Assembly: GCF_001424045.1 (NCBI RefSeq)
Contig: NZ_LMQB01000001.1
Span: 966,083-1,030,082 of the forward strand
Origin: Rhizobium sp. Leaf371
GTDB lineage: Bacteria; Pseudomonadota; Alphaproteobacteria; Rhizobiales; Rhizobiaceae
Length of the DNA: 64,000 nt
Direction: 5' to 3'
Position numbers and translations under genes: made by a program. The notes beneath the pieces were generated by a model that worked only from the letters and a program-made list of their open reading frames with translations, had not been told where the DNA came from and ran no database searches. The first letter of the stretch is position 1, and each line of letters begins with the position of its first letter. Of this stretch, positions 49,073-58,225 are shown one piece after another.

Positions 49073-50044
49073 TCAGACCGGCTCGACCTTATCAATCTGG
49101 ATTGTAGCAGGGTCAGAGAGCCGATTGCCCAAATCCTGTTTGAGCGCGTCGATCAAGGCCAGCTTTTTACGCCGAGCTTGACGCCTTTTTGCCGGGATGT
49201 CGGAGTCGTCGCGCACCGGCGCAACGAGCGGAATATCAAAAAAGCCGTCGCTTCGCAGCGTACCGCCACGTTCCCGCCAGAGCGCATCATAATCGAACAT
49301 CACCGGATCGGCATAGCCGGCATCGCTATGAGCAAATGCCGTCTGCCCGTTTCGAATCCGATCGGAGACGCAGAGGATCCTGCTGACATTTGCGCTTTGG
49401 CACAGCGCGCGGAACATTTCGACGAGCATATCCTGTGGCCGCGTGCCACCAGCAGCTTTGGTGAAGGCTCGGTTGTGCAGGAGAGCATCCTTTCCGCTGC
49501 CGCCTTGGATCCCGCCAACGTAAGCCGTTCGATCTCCATTTCGCTCGCGTGCCAACGTGAAGACGATCGCAAAGATACGCTCTTGCCGGTCCATCAGGCT
49601 CAATACAAGAAGACCTTCGCGAAACAACCACCGCGCGGAGTCCAAGACGAGCAAAAACGAGGGACCGATCCGGTCCATGGTCATCAGGGTAGCGGCTTCG
49701 TTCGGCTTGATGTCAAATGGCCGTCCGATCAACTCCATCAGATCGCAATGATCAATGATCCGACGAAACCGCTCTCGAGCCGTCCAATGCGCGGCGACGA
49801 AACGGACACGGAGAAAACTCCATATTTCCGGCCTTGCGGCAACCAGGCGTTCCAGCATGCTGTCCCGGCGCGCGTGGATTAACGCTGACAATTGCCGCCA
49901 GTGAAAGAGAGCTGATGCACCGTAAAGCAGCGGCAGTCCATAGGGACGATACCGGCGAACGAAAGCCGGCAGCCATCGGAGGCTTGCGTATCGAGTAAGC
50001 TTCGCTGGTTTAACCTGTTCATCCGTCAAGACAGATTTTGCCAT
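49073..50044 (-). CDS. VirK/YbjX family protein (DUF535)
   Basis: The 323-residue protein has the family blocks RPFDIKPNEAATLMTMD, RTAYVGGIQGG, FTKAAGGTRPQDMLVEMFRALC, SDRIRNGQTAFAHSDAGYADPVMFDYDALWRERGG and FFDIPLVAPVRD. VirK/YbjX proteins are linked in enterobacteria to antimicrobial-peptide resistance and virulence-factor localisation, but the mechanism is unknown. AAGGA lies five bases before the ATG at 50044. It is intact while nearby genes are decayed. Confidence 0.8.
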   Translation of the reverse strand: MAKSVLTDEQVKPAKLTRYASLRWLPAFVRRYRPYGLPLLYGASALFHWRQLSALIHARRDSMLERLVAARPEIWSFLRVRFVAAHWTARERFRRIIDHCDLMELIGRPFDIKPNEAATLMTMDRIGPSFLLVLDSARWLFREGLLVLSLMDRQERIFAIVFTLARERNGDRTAYVGGIQGGSGKDALLHNRAFTKAAGGTRPQDMLVEMFRALCQSANVSRILCVSDRIRNGQTAFAHSDAGYADPVMFDYDALWRERGGTLRSDGFFDIPLVAPVRDDSDIPAKRRQARRKKLALIDALKQDLGNRLSDPATIQIDKVEPV

Positions 50045-50241
50045 CAGCTTCCTTAAAGCCCGACCGAAAATTGAGTTAAGCTATTTCAGTAGCTTGTGAT
50101 TCACCGGATTTGCGAAGACCACGAGGATCACATCGGCTGGACTGAAACCGCTCGGCGCCAACATGACAGAAGCAGGCTGCGCTATGCAAGCGGCCGCACC
50201 GATGAGGCGTGGGCTGTCGTCCGGCCATTATGATTGAGGCA

Positions 50242-50360
50242 TACCTCCAAGGTCGGACGCCCGCGCATGCACAAGGCGTACCCTGTGGAATGCGATCCAG
50301 TATATCGCATCGACGGGGTGCCAATGGGCGCAACTACCCAAGGATTTCCCGCCCTTCACG
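50242..50360 (+). pseudogene. IS5-family transposase remnant
   Basis: From 50286 the plus strand reads WNAIQYIASTGCQWAQLPKDFPPFT, a hallmark N-terminal segment of IS5-group transposases. Upstream a different frame gives VGRPRMH (50252-50272), the end of the preceding family segment, so a frameshift separates the two. After 50360 the similarity stops and a stop codon follows. No inverted repeats were found. Confidence 0.8.
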
Positions 50361-50767
50361 AAAATGGGCCGCCACCCGGTGCAGGTGACGGCTGATTTTT
50401 AGGTCGTTGGGAAATTCCACTTTGTCTGTGGTCTTCTGAGTACGGCTGAACTGGATGGAAAGTTGCGAGTGCAGTGCACATGCAAAGTTTTTATTTCGCA
50501 CTTGCACAACGCCACCCGATTATCGTCTGGTGGGGTAACCTTGCTTGAGTTCTCCGTGCATCTTGCTGCTTCGGAGACTGGCTGAGCCGTTGCCCGGTTA
50601 CAGTCTCCGCGGTTCTCCCAAGACGTGAAATGCGCGCCCGCTCGCCTTGATCGGCAAGGGGGGGCTTTTGCGTTTCTGGAGTGAGCATCTCCGGCGAATA
50701 AGCCTCGCCGTCGGACCTAAAGACCGCGCCAGATGACCGCTAGAAGGCCGAGCGCTGGACAAGCAGA
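50361..50767. other. Gene-free stretch between IS remnant and DUF3102 pseudogene
   Basis: About 400 bp with only short, featureless frames on either strand. Probably decayed mobile-element DNA. Confidence 0.35.
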
Positions 50768-51404
50768 CTACCTGTCGCACCACCTATTCCCCCAGTTGTC
50801 TGGCCAAACTCGCGCCAACCCCTCCCGTATCAGCGCATGACCTGCATCACGCCCGTCTTTGAGCTTGATCCGCAAGAGCTTGCGACGCTCATAACGCCGG
50901 ATATCGGCTACCGTCACTTTCTGGCCGTAGACCAAGAGCTCTTCGACGGCGTCTCGGACTGCCTGTGGCTTGGAAGGGGCGGCAAGCTCGTAAGTGGCCG
51001 AGGCGTTCAAATCGGAACCGTGGTTCCATTTTGTGCCGAACACCTCAGCTACCTCCATCATCTTTCGCGCCGTTCGATCGTTCATCTCAAATTGCGCCGC
51101 GATCCACGGAAGGAACATCCCATGAGGCAGTCTTTTTTCTGGCGCCTCAGAGCCAGGCCGATTGCAATGATGCTTTGTGCCGCCGCAAGTGCGTCTTGAT
51201 CAGCGTAGCGTGTTCCCGGACCGAGGCCTCGTGGAACGAAGCCCCAACAAGTCGCCATGAAATTCCACGCGTCTCCAAGGCTTGTCCGCGCCGATATGCC
51301 GCCTCGACCACTTGGGAGAGGAATCCCGAACCGATGAAGTCCTGTGGCTGCGCCAGAGTCCCCAACGAGCCACTCGCTGAGATTGGCAGCCATCGGAACA
51401 ACAA
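50768..51404 (-). pseudogene. Frameshifted DUF3102 protein with nuclease-like tail
   Basis: Three frames together rebuild one protein. The first (51404 to about 51185) ends SVREHATLIKTHLRR. A second continues QSIIAIGLALRRQKK (about 51180-51135). The third reads RLPHGMFLPWIAAQFEMNDRTARKMMEVAEVFG and runs on to 50768. The second shift falls in a six-base A run on the coding strand (51133-51138). The rebuilt block matches DUF3102, common on mobile elements. The C-terminal GRDAGHALIREGLARVWPDNWGNRWCDR resembles the end of thermonuclease (SNase) proteins, so two gene remnants appear fused. It starts 35 bp from tRNA-Cys. Confidence 0.65.
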
Positions 51405-51438
51405 AGAAAATGAGAGCTAAGTGATTGTGATAATTGTT

Positions 51439-51512
51439 TGGAGGCCTCGCCCGGAATTGAACCGGGGTGCAAGGATTTGCAGTCCTCTGCGTCACCACTC
51501 CGCCACGAGGCC
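51439..51512 (-). tRNA. tRNA-Cys (anticodon GCA)
   Basis: A 74-nt cloverleaf on the minus strand: acceptor arms GGCCTCG and CGAGGCC, anticodon loop CTGCAAA (GCA), T-arm CCCGG-TTCAATT-CCGGG and an encoded CCA. It is intact and borders the decayed accessory patch on its 3' side. Confidence 0.95.
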
Positions 51513-51804
51513 TCTTCGGGTCGATCAACGAGCCTTGGCCAGCGTTTAGAATGATCCTAGATGAAGCGCAAGAGGTGGGGTCTGATTTTGCTATTTTTCT
51601 TGGGCCGACTGCAGGAGAATCCCGGAGAAATGTCGCCATGCTGGAGCGACAAATTTAAGGGGATGCGATCGCGCTACTCGCCTATATCATGGGCAACAGC
51701 GTATCGGTCCTGTCACCGGTGCGCGTTTTCCGTGATCCCAAGGCTAAAGCCCAACGACGGTCCGGCGCCACCGGACCGGCGTTGAATGGACTTGAACGCC
51801 GCTC

Positions 51805-52710
51805 TTATTTGAGAAATTCCGCATGGCGGAACGCGGGATCGGGGTAGCGGTAGAAGCCTTGACCGCTGGCGACGCCCAGCTTGCCCTGATCGACGAAATT
51901 CTCCTTGAGGTAAGTCACGATCGGCAAAAGTTCCGTCCGGCCACCGTGCTCGGCCATATGGCTCAGCGCGTTGTAGACGGTACCGATGCCCATCATGTCC
52001 ACCATGCCGATCGGGCCCATTTCCATAGCCGTCCCAATCATCCAGACGCGATCGACATCCTCGAACGAGGCGACGCCGCGGGCAACGAGATCGAGGCCTG
52101 TCGTCACGAAGGAGGCGATCAGCGAGTTCGAGATATAAGCGGCATGTTCCTTGGCGATCAGGATCGGGACCAGCCCCATCCGACGTGAGAAGGCGACGAT
52201 CTCATCGACCAGACCGGCGTCCGTTCCCGGGTGCGGCATGATCTCGAACATCGGCCGTGCCCAGATCGGCCGTGCGACATGGCAGGCGAGGAAGCGTTCG
52301 GGGCGGTCGGTGAACGCGGCGATCTGGCTTGGCAGCATCGTCGATGTGTTGCTCGTAAAAAAAGTCTTGGCCGGGCAGTGAAGCGACAAGCCCTCATATG
52401 TCTCGCGCTTGACGTCGATCGCCTCTGTGACCGACTCGCTCACGAGATCGACATCGACCGCGGCTTTCGCCAGATCGGTCTCATACGTCAGGCGCGACAG
52501 TGTTTCTGCGGGGCTGACCGTCCCCCACCAGCCCTCGGCAGCGAGAGCGGTGGCGAATTGACCATGACGCTCGCGCGAGGACTCCAGCGATCCCTGAGAC
52601 ACATCGTACATGACAACGTCGAGGCCGCGCGCGGCAAAATAGAAGCCGATCTCGGAGCCAACCTGACCCGAGCCTGCGATGAGTATCCTTTTGATCGTCG
52701 TGTTTTCCAT
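51805..52710 (-). CDS. 3-hydroxyacyl-CoA dehydrogenase-like enzyme
   Basis: The 301-residue protein has an N-terminal NAD-binding fold (RILIAGSGQVGSEIGFYFAARGLDVVMYD) and a C-terminal helical dimer domain. Family motifs include FFTSNTSTMLPSQIAAFTDRPERFLACHVARP, KEHAAYISNSLIASF and GVASGQGFYRYPDP. It would oxidise a 3-hydroxyacyl-CoA or a related hydroxy acid; the exact substrate is unclear. The start at 52710 follows GGAGGA. No beta-oxidation partners are beside it. Confidence 0.85.
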   Translation of the reverse strand: MENTTIKRILIAGSGQVGSEIGFYFAARGLDVVMYDVSQGSLESSRERHGQFATALAAEGWWGTVSPAETLSRLTYETDLAKAAVDVDLVSESVTEAIDVKRETYEGLSLHCPAKTFFTSNTSTMLPSQIAAFTDRPERFLACHVARPIWARPMFEIMPHPGTDAGLVDEIVAFSRRMGLVPILIAKEHAAYISNSLIASFVTTGLDLVARGVASFEDVDRVWMIGTAMEMGPIGMVDMMGIGTVYNALSHMAEHGGRTELLPIVTYLKENFVDQGKLGVASGQGFYRYPDPAFRHAEFLK

Positions 52711-53294
52711 ATTCGGCTCCTCCCGAAATTGCATTGTTGTGTCGCTGAACTGTCGAAATCGGCCAGCGATGTCATCAGCCTTGTGAGGCTCATCCGTACG
52801 CCCAAAGCGTGTTGCGATCAGTTCCGATTTACTTTCGGCGCTTTAAGTTCTTGATTTTACGCCTGTCGTTATCGCAAAACCGCTACACACTCGGCGCGAC
52901 AGGCCTTGGTCGCTTTTCCCGAATGTGAGGGTCCCCCGGTTCCTCATCCAGATTGCCGTGCCTATCCGGCGTTCATCTGGCGGCAATCTTGACCGCGACG
53001 GTAATATATTAGTCCAGCTTCAGTTAGCCAAGCGATATCTAAGGTCCGCGCTCACCGGTTCCGCAGCCACGCCCTGACCTTGGGCCGGGCATCCGCCGGG
53101 GGACACGACCAAATGATTTCAGGTCCTTGTCAGGAGGGCGGGTGTTCGAGCTCTCGCCGAAGGTAAATTTGATCGGATGACGTCTAACGTGAGCCCGTGT
53201 TGTCAGGTCCAGCGGCAGAGCGCCTTCGAGATGGACTTCGGCCCAGTGTCGATATGGGCCCCGTGTGCTTGACCTTTGGATCGGCGACCCGCGA
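52711..53294. other. Intergenic, no gene seen
   Basis: Nearly 600 bp without a supported gene. One minus frame (about 53039-53302) lacks family features. The stretch should contain the promoter of the dehydrogenase gene. Confidence 0.35.
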
Positions 53295-54590
53295 CTATCC
53301 ATGCATCAGCCCGAGCATTCGAAACCACAAGTAGTCGAGGGGCACGAGCACAGCGAATGTCAGGGTGGCAAGCGTCAGACACAGAATGATCCCGTCGCGG
53401 GCCGGCACCTCGCCCATGCCCATAGCGACGACGATGGGCGATGCCTGGTACGGCAAGAGCGGCGTCGCGTACCCGATGACTTGCACCATCAGCACTGTCA
53501 AAAGAGGCAGGCCTGAGCCATCTGCCAGTGTTCGGGCGAGCGGCGTGTACAAGGCGGGTACGCCGTTGGCAGTGACGACGAAGTTGAGCGCAGTGTTCAG
53601 ACCCACCAGCGTGCCGAAATTCGACGCAGGCCGCTCCGGGTCCAGCGGCAGGACCGCGAGAAGAAACCGACCGATCATGTCGCCAAGGCCGGTATGCGTG
53701 ACAAATGCCGCGAGACCCAGAATGCCGGCGATGTAGATACAGGTGCGAAAATTGACACCGGACGCGAAGTCTTCACCGGTCAAGAAGCCGATGCGTGGCA
53801 GAAGGCAAATGCAGGCTGCCGCAAGCCCGATCCACGCCGGTCCGATTCCATGGAGGGCATCGGTCATCCAAAGCGCCAATGTAGCGAGCAGGAGGAGTCC
53901 GAGCCGGATCTCCGGCAAGGTTAGAGACGATGACGTCTCTATGGTCGCCGGCCTTTTCGGCTGGGCCGGAAAGAGAAAGCAAATGCAACCGACCAGAACT
54001 GTACCCTTTAGCAGGCCGAGCACCGGTGCGTGAAGAAGCAGATAGGGAAGATACGAAAGGTGGATGCCGAACGTTGTTTCCGCGGTTCCGGCCATGACAA
54101 GATTAGGGACGTTGGCAGGCAGGATGCTGGCCGATAGCTGAAATGTGCCAAATCCGACCGCGAGGGCTAGCCCGATGCGACCGCGACCACCATCTGCCAG
54201 TCCGGCCCTGTCCGCCAGCGCCATGACGACCGGCATCAGCAAAGCGATACGACCCATGTTGGATGGCATGACGAACGCGAGCGCGTAGGTCAGCAGGACG
54301 ACGCCGCCGACCATACACAGCCAGGAGCCGCACAAATACGTGGAGAGAGAGCGGGCGGCGCGATCGGCCAAGCCGACTTTGCGGATCGCGGCACCGAGGA
54401 CAAAGCCGCTGAGCACCAGCCAAAAGGCGGAAGATAGAAACCCGGCAAAGACAACGTCAGCCGGCGCAGCATTCAGCACCATGGCGGCGGCAAAAAACAA
54501 CAATGCCGTAAGGTATTCGGGCAATCGTCCCACCGCCCAGAGGCCGACAGTGATGCTGACAAGCCCGACTGGCAACCAAATTTCTTGCAC
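53295..54590 (-). CDS. SLC13/DASS-family permease
   Basis: The 431-residue integral membrane protein has about eleven or twelve hydrophobic segments. It has the duplicated layout of divalent-anion:sodium symporters, with LTYALAFVMPSNMGRIALLMPVVMAL in one half and FVVTANGVPALYTPLA and GYATPLLPYQASPIVVAMGMG in the other. The likely substrate is a dicarboxylate, sulfate or related anion. The GTG at 54590 follows GAGGG; a longer ATG frame begins with a non-membrane leader and would cross the predicted operator. It is divergent from a LysR gene that probably controls it. Confidence 0.82.
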   Translation of the reverse strand: MQEIWLPVGLVSITVGLWAVGRLPEYLTALLFFAAAMVLNAAPADVVFAGFLSSAFWLVLSGFVLGAAIRKVGLADRAARSLSTYLCGSWLCMVGGVVLLTYALAFVMPSNMGRIALLMPVVMALADRAGLADGGRGRIGLALAVGFGTFQLSASILPANVPNLVMAGTAETTFGIHLSYLPYLLLHAPVLGLLKGTVLVGCICFLFPAQPKRPATIETSSSLTLPEIRLGLLLLATLALWMTDALHGIGPAWIGLAAACICLLPRIGFLTGEDFASGVNFRTCIYIAGILGLAAFVTHTGLGDMIGRFLLAVLPLDPERPASNFGTLVGLNTALNFVVTANGVPALYTPLARTLADGSGLPLLTVLMVQVIGYATPLLPYQASPIVVAMGMGEVPARDGIILCLTLATLTFAVLVPLDYLWFRMLGLMHG

Positions 54591-54621
54591 CGTGCCCTCG
54601 CATCTCCGACTTTCCCAGATA

Positions 54622-54679
54622 CGAAGGATGGAGCAAGTCATGACCTTTGAAAATCTGCGATATCTGATATCATCCTTCG
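54622..54679. promoter_or_regulatory. Inverted repeats between the SLC13 and LysR genes
   Basis: CGAAGGATG (54622-54630) and CATCCTTCG (54671-54679) are exact inverted 9-mers. GATATC-T-GATATC (54659-54671) lies between them. The 107-bp divergent spacer is a typical place for LysR sites. Confidence 0.5.
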
Positions 54680-54697
54680 TCAAACCTAAAGGATCTC

Positions 54698-55618
54698 ATG
54701 CGTCGCCTTGATCTCAACGATCTCTCCTTGTTCCGGCATATCGCCGAATCTGGCAGCATCACCGCCGGCGCTGTGCGTGCGAACACGGCTCTGGCCGCTG
54801 CCAGCACGCGGCTGCGCGGTGTTGAAGATATTCTGGGAACGCAACTCATGGCGCGTAGTCGCCAGGGTGTCACGCTCACGAGGGCCGGCGAAGCTCTGCT
54901 TCTACATGCCCGCAGCCTGTTGGCCGAGGCGGACCGGATGCACGAGGACATGGCGACCTACGCGGATGGAACGGGCGGCCACGTCAGGCTCTTGTCCAAC
55001 ACCAATGCGCTGACCGAATTCCTGCCGGCAGCACTCGGCCGTTTCCTCGCAGCCTTTCCTGGTACGACGGTGGACCTTCAGGAGCGCTTGAGCGACGAGA
55101 TCGTCGGCCTCGTCGCCGAAGGGATCGCCGACCTCGGTATCGTAGCCGGAACGGTCGATACCGGCACGCTTCAGGTGTTGCCGTTTCGGTCGGATCGGTT
55201 TGTGGTCGTGCTGCCACGCGGCGACCGCTTTTCCGATCGATCGTCCCTAGCCTTTGTCGACGCACTCGATCGAGATTTCGTGGGCCTCGATCGCGCCAGT
55301 GCCCTTCAGCGCTTCCTCATTGGTCGCGCCGCTCGGTTCGGACGCAGACTGCGGCTTCGCGTCCAGCTCCGAAGCTTCGACGCCGTATGTCTCATGGTCG
55401 AAGCCGGTGTTGGCATCGGGATTGTGCCGGAAACGACCGCCCGACGAGCGGCGCATACGATGGCAATCGGCACTGTCCCCCTCGCCGACGAATGGGCGCT
55501 CCGCGATTTGCGCATCTGCATCCGTGACCAGGCCAGCCTGTCCGGCAGCGCCCGCCGCCTGCTCGAGCATCTTGTCGAACCTGTCGGAGGAATTCTCGAA
55601 AGCGATACTTCCGCTTGA
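54698..55618 (+). CDS. LysR-family transcriptional regulator
   Basis: The 306-residue regulator has an N-terminal winged helix (LNDLSLFRHIAESGSITAGA, then LRGVEDILGTQLMARSRQGVTLTRAGEAL) and a C-terminal PBP2-like effector domain (about 90-295; VEAGVGIGIVPE). The start at 54698 follows AAAGGA. Being divergent from the SLC13 permease, it probably activates or represses that gene in response to the transported compound, by analogy with the family. Confidence 0.9.
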   Translation: MRRLDLNDLSLFRHIAESGSITAGAVRANTALAAASTRLRGVEDILGTQLMARSRQGVTLTRAGEALLLHARSLLAEADRMHEDMATYADGTGGHVRLLSNTNALTEFLPAALGRFLAAFPGTTVDLQERLSDEIVGLVAEGIADLGIVAGTVDTGTLQVLPFRSDRFVVVLPRGDRFSDRSSLAFVDALDRDFVGLDRASALQRFLIGRAARFGRRLRLRVQLRSFDAVCLMVEAGVGIGIVPETTARRAAHTMAIGTVPLADEWALRDLRICIRDQASLSGSARRLLEHLVEPVGGILESDTSA

Positions 55619-55767
55619 GCCGCACAAATTTTTCCTGAACCTCCGTGGCCCGAACGTTGGTCGCCGATCATTGTGAAGGGGCCAGCTTCGTTGCCGTTCG
55701 AAGATTCCGTGCGGCAATCGGCGGTGTTCGCGCACGATAGCGTACCTTAGCGGACAATAGGCGGGGA

Positions 55768-55828
55768 TGGCGGAAGAGGTGGGATTCGAACCCACGGTAC
55801 GGTCTCCCGCACGCCGGTTTTCAAGACC
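55768..55828 (-). other. attL: 3' fragment of tRNA-Ser (UGA)
   Basis: On the minus strand the sequence reads from the anticodon loop CTTGAAA (UGA) through the variable arm, T-arm and acceptor to an encoded CCA at 55770-55768. The 5' half of a tRNA-Ser is missing: after 55828 the match stops and unrelated DNA follows. This is what integration into the 3' part of a tRNA gene leaves at one junction. Confidence 0.85.
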
Positions 55829-55911
55829 TGTGGGATTTCGTTGATTAACTTGCATATTTCGGCATTTTCTGTGTAATGTTGCAGCATTGTTGCAGAAAAT
55901 GAGAAATCTCG

Positions 55912-57006
55912 ATGGCAAGCATCACGAAACGCGCAGGCAAATGGACGGTGACGGCACGGCTCCCGGACACGTTTAAGGGGCCATGCAGGTCCCGCTCGAT
56001 CTCAAATACCTTTAAGAACAAGCGTGATGCGCAAGTATGGATCGACGCGACGGAATCTGCAATGCGGCTCGGGACGTGGAAAGACCCTCGGCTCGATCCA
56101 AAACCAGGTGCATCGAAAGGATACTTCGATCGCCCCTTCAGAGACGCTATTGCGGATTACAGGGACAAGGTGACACCAAGGAAAAAAGGGGCCGCTCAGG
56201 AGTCGGATATGTTGAACATGTTGGCTCGCGAGGACTTTGCGGCAAAGACTGTTCGCGAGTTGAGCTCTGATGATTTCGTCGAATACCGCGACAGGCGGCT
56301 TGAGGAGTTCTCCGAAAGTACGGTGCGAAACAACCTCAACACCCTCAGCTCAATCTATCGGTGGCTCATTCATGAAAAGAAGGTGCCAGCTGAAAATCCG
56401 ATAGCCGCAATGCGGAATTTTCAGTTCGGAATACCTCAGCCCAAAGGTCACCGCGAGAGACGACTTACCCCGGGCGAGGAAGAACGCATTTGGGAGCAGC
56501 TGAAGGGGGAGACGCCTCAAAACAGGCAATGGGCTTGCCTGTTCCCGCTGTTGCTGGACACAGGAATGCGCGTAGGCGAAGCCGATAGCATCTTGGCAGA
56601 ATGGGTCAACGCATCCAAAGGCTTCATTAGAATACCGAAAACGAAAAATGGTGAAGCTCGGAATGTCGCCCTATCTGACCGAGCATATGAGGCTCTCGCT
56701 GTCCTTGCGGAAGGTGAGCCCGACGACGCCAAGGTGTTTAAGTTTACCAAAGACTCGCGGGACCACGAGTGGCAGAAGATAAGGGAGGCTGCTGGCTGTC
56801 CCGACCTTCGCATCCACGACCTGAGGCACGAGGCACTCAGTCGGATGTCTGCGAGGCGCGTTGATCTGAAAACGTTGATGCGGCAGTCTGGACACAAAAC
56901 CGTAGCAGTTCTCATGAAGTACATTAACCCCACCGATGAGGAACATCGCGAGAATCTATTCGGCAAACCCGAGAGTAGCGGAAGCCAAGACCACGCAACC
57001 GCATAA
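55912..57006 (+). CDS. Tyrosine-type site-specific integrase
   Basis: The 364-residue recombinase has a SAM-like/core-binding region (about 75-165) and a catalytic domain with the set R220 (DTGMRVGEADS), HxxR at 302-305 (IHDLRHEALSRM), H328 (LMRQSGHKT) and the nucleophile Y337 (VLMKYINP). It lies 84 bp from the tRNA-Ser fragment, so it probably integrated the island. The short N-terminal Arg/Lys-rich region resembles arm-binding domains. Confidence 0.92.
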   Translation: MASITKRAGKWTVTARLPDTFKGPCRSRSISNTFKNKRDAQVWIDATESAMRLGTWKDPRLDPKPGASKGYFDRPFRDAIADYRDKVTPRKKGAAQESDMLNMLAREDFAAKTVRELSSDDFVEYRDRRLEEFSESTVRNNLNTLSSIYRWLIHEKKVPAENPIAAMRNFQFGIPQPKGHRERRLTPGEEERIWEQLKGETPQNRQWACLFPLLLDTGMRVGEADSILAEWVNASKGFIRIPKTKNGEARNVALSDRAYEALAVLAEGEPDDAKVFKFTKDSRDHEWQKIREAAGCPDLRIHDLRHEALSRMSARRVDLKTLMRQSGHKTVAVLMKYINPTDEEHRENLFGKPESSGSQDHATA

Positions 57007-57037
57007 CGGAGGGAGTTCTCGGCCACTCCGTGCGCCC

Positions 57038-58225
57038 TCAACGCCGTTGAATCGGCTCCAACATTGCCCCAGCAGGATTGTATTCATACCCCGTGATCGA
57101 CCCATCCTTTACCCGCGCGACCACCTCATCAATGATCTGCAACGGCACAAGATACCATTCCTTCGGCTTCACTGGATTGCCGAAACGGTCCTGAATCGTC
57201 AGATCGAGTCGGGCAGGCGAGAGCACCCGATGGAGAACGTTCTCGAGCCTGCTGCGGTTGATGTTGAATAGTTTGTACGTCGCCACAACCTCAACGTCAG
57301 CGAGCAGGTATGTGGATTCCAAGGCGGCATGCGCGATCCGTGTTTCGACGTTACCGCCTGTCACGCCGACCTTGTGGATCAAGTCCCGGTGGGCGGCGAC
57401 TTCAGGATGATTAGACTTGCTCCGTAACACATAGATCGTGCCGCTCTCCAGGTCATCATTCTCGACAGCCCCACCGAACAATGGCCCGGCATTGGGGTCG
57501 GTGATTCGACGTCCGGCGTCGTCCTTGTATAGCGCCCGCTGGAATGACCTGAGGAGGAGGTCGCTTTCGGTGCCATTGTCGAAAACCACGCGAAGCCGCC
57601 GATCCAGCCGACCGTAGTCCGTTCTGAATTCTTCGCCCATGTCCGCGACGAATGCAATCTGACCGCCGAGGATAAAGAACTCGCCCTTCTTCACGTCAGC
57701 GTCTTCACCAAACCGCCGGGTCTCGCGGGCGGCCCTGTCGAGGTCATCCTTAACGCGGGTAAACAGCGATTTGAAGAACTCGAAGTCTACGCATGGCGTC
57801 CTATCCGCCACCTCCTCGGCAGCACGGACTTCCGCCCGCGGCTTCACATGGGTGAGGTTTGTAAGGTCCACCTCGCCGACCGGCTCGACGCCCAGTTCGG
57901 CAAGCAGGGCGTCGTCATCGAGGTCTTCATTTTCACCCGTGGATGCTGGGTCGGCTGCCAGCAAGCCGTACCGGTCGAATTCAAGCAACAAGGCGCAGCA
58001 GTCCTCCTGCGCGCGCAGCCTATCGAGTCGCACGGCATAGAGGCGCTCGAAAATATCGCGATCCTCACCGTGCAGAGGCGCACGCCCGTGCTCCTCACGG
58101 AAGCGCACAATGTCTTCGAATCCTGCAATAATCCGCTCGTCGCGGGGCGACCTGGCGTTCTGCTTTTTCGCCTCTGGCGCTGCCCCGAGTTCGGCGAGGA
58201 GGTCGTCGTCTGAAATGTCAACCAT
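57038..58225 (-). CDS. GIY-YIG nuclease, T5orf172 type
   Basis: The 395-residue protein carries a C-terminal GIY-YIG fold: SGTIYVLRS (261-269), HKVGVTG (284-290), Arg296 and Glu328 (RLENVLHRVL). The N-terminus has two copies of an acidic linear motif, DDDLLAELG (7-15) and DDDALLAELG (103-112). Between them a region resembles a helical spacer (DERIIAGFEDIVRFREEHGRAP). GIY-YIG domains cut DNA in restriction and mobile-element proteins. Its start overlaps the helicase stop by 8 bp, so it is the last gene of the operon. Confidence 0.8.
   Translation of the reverse strand: MVDISDDDLLAELGAAPEAKKQNARSPRDERIIAGFEDIVRFREEHGRAPLHGEDRDIFERLYAVRLDRLRAQEDCCALLLEFDRYGLLAADPASTGENEDLDDDALLAELGVEPVGEVDLTNLTHVKPRAEVRAAEEVADRTPCVDFEFFKSLFTRVKDDLDRAARETRRFGEDADVKKGEFFILGGQIAFVADMGEEFRTDYGRLDRRLRVVFDNGTESDLLLRSFQRALYKDDAGRRITDPNAGPLFGGAVENDDLESGTIYVLRSKSNHPEVAAHRDLIHKVGVTGGNVETRIAHAALESTYLLADVEVVATYKLFNINRSRLENVLHRVLSPARLDLTIQDRFGNPVKPKEWYLVPLQIIDEVVARVKDGSITGYEYNPAGAMLEPIQRR

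Noticed and set aside
53039-53302. 87-residue minus frame in the 52711-53294 spacer
   Set aside because: No motif, no ribosome site and Arg/Pro/Gly-rich shadow-like composition.
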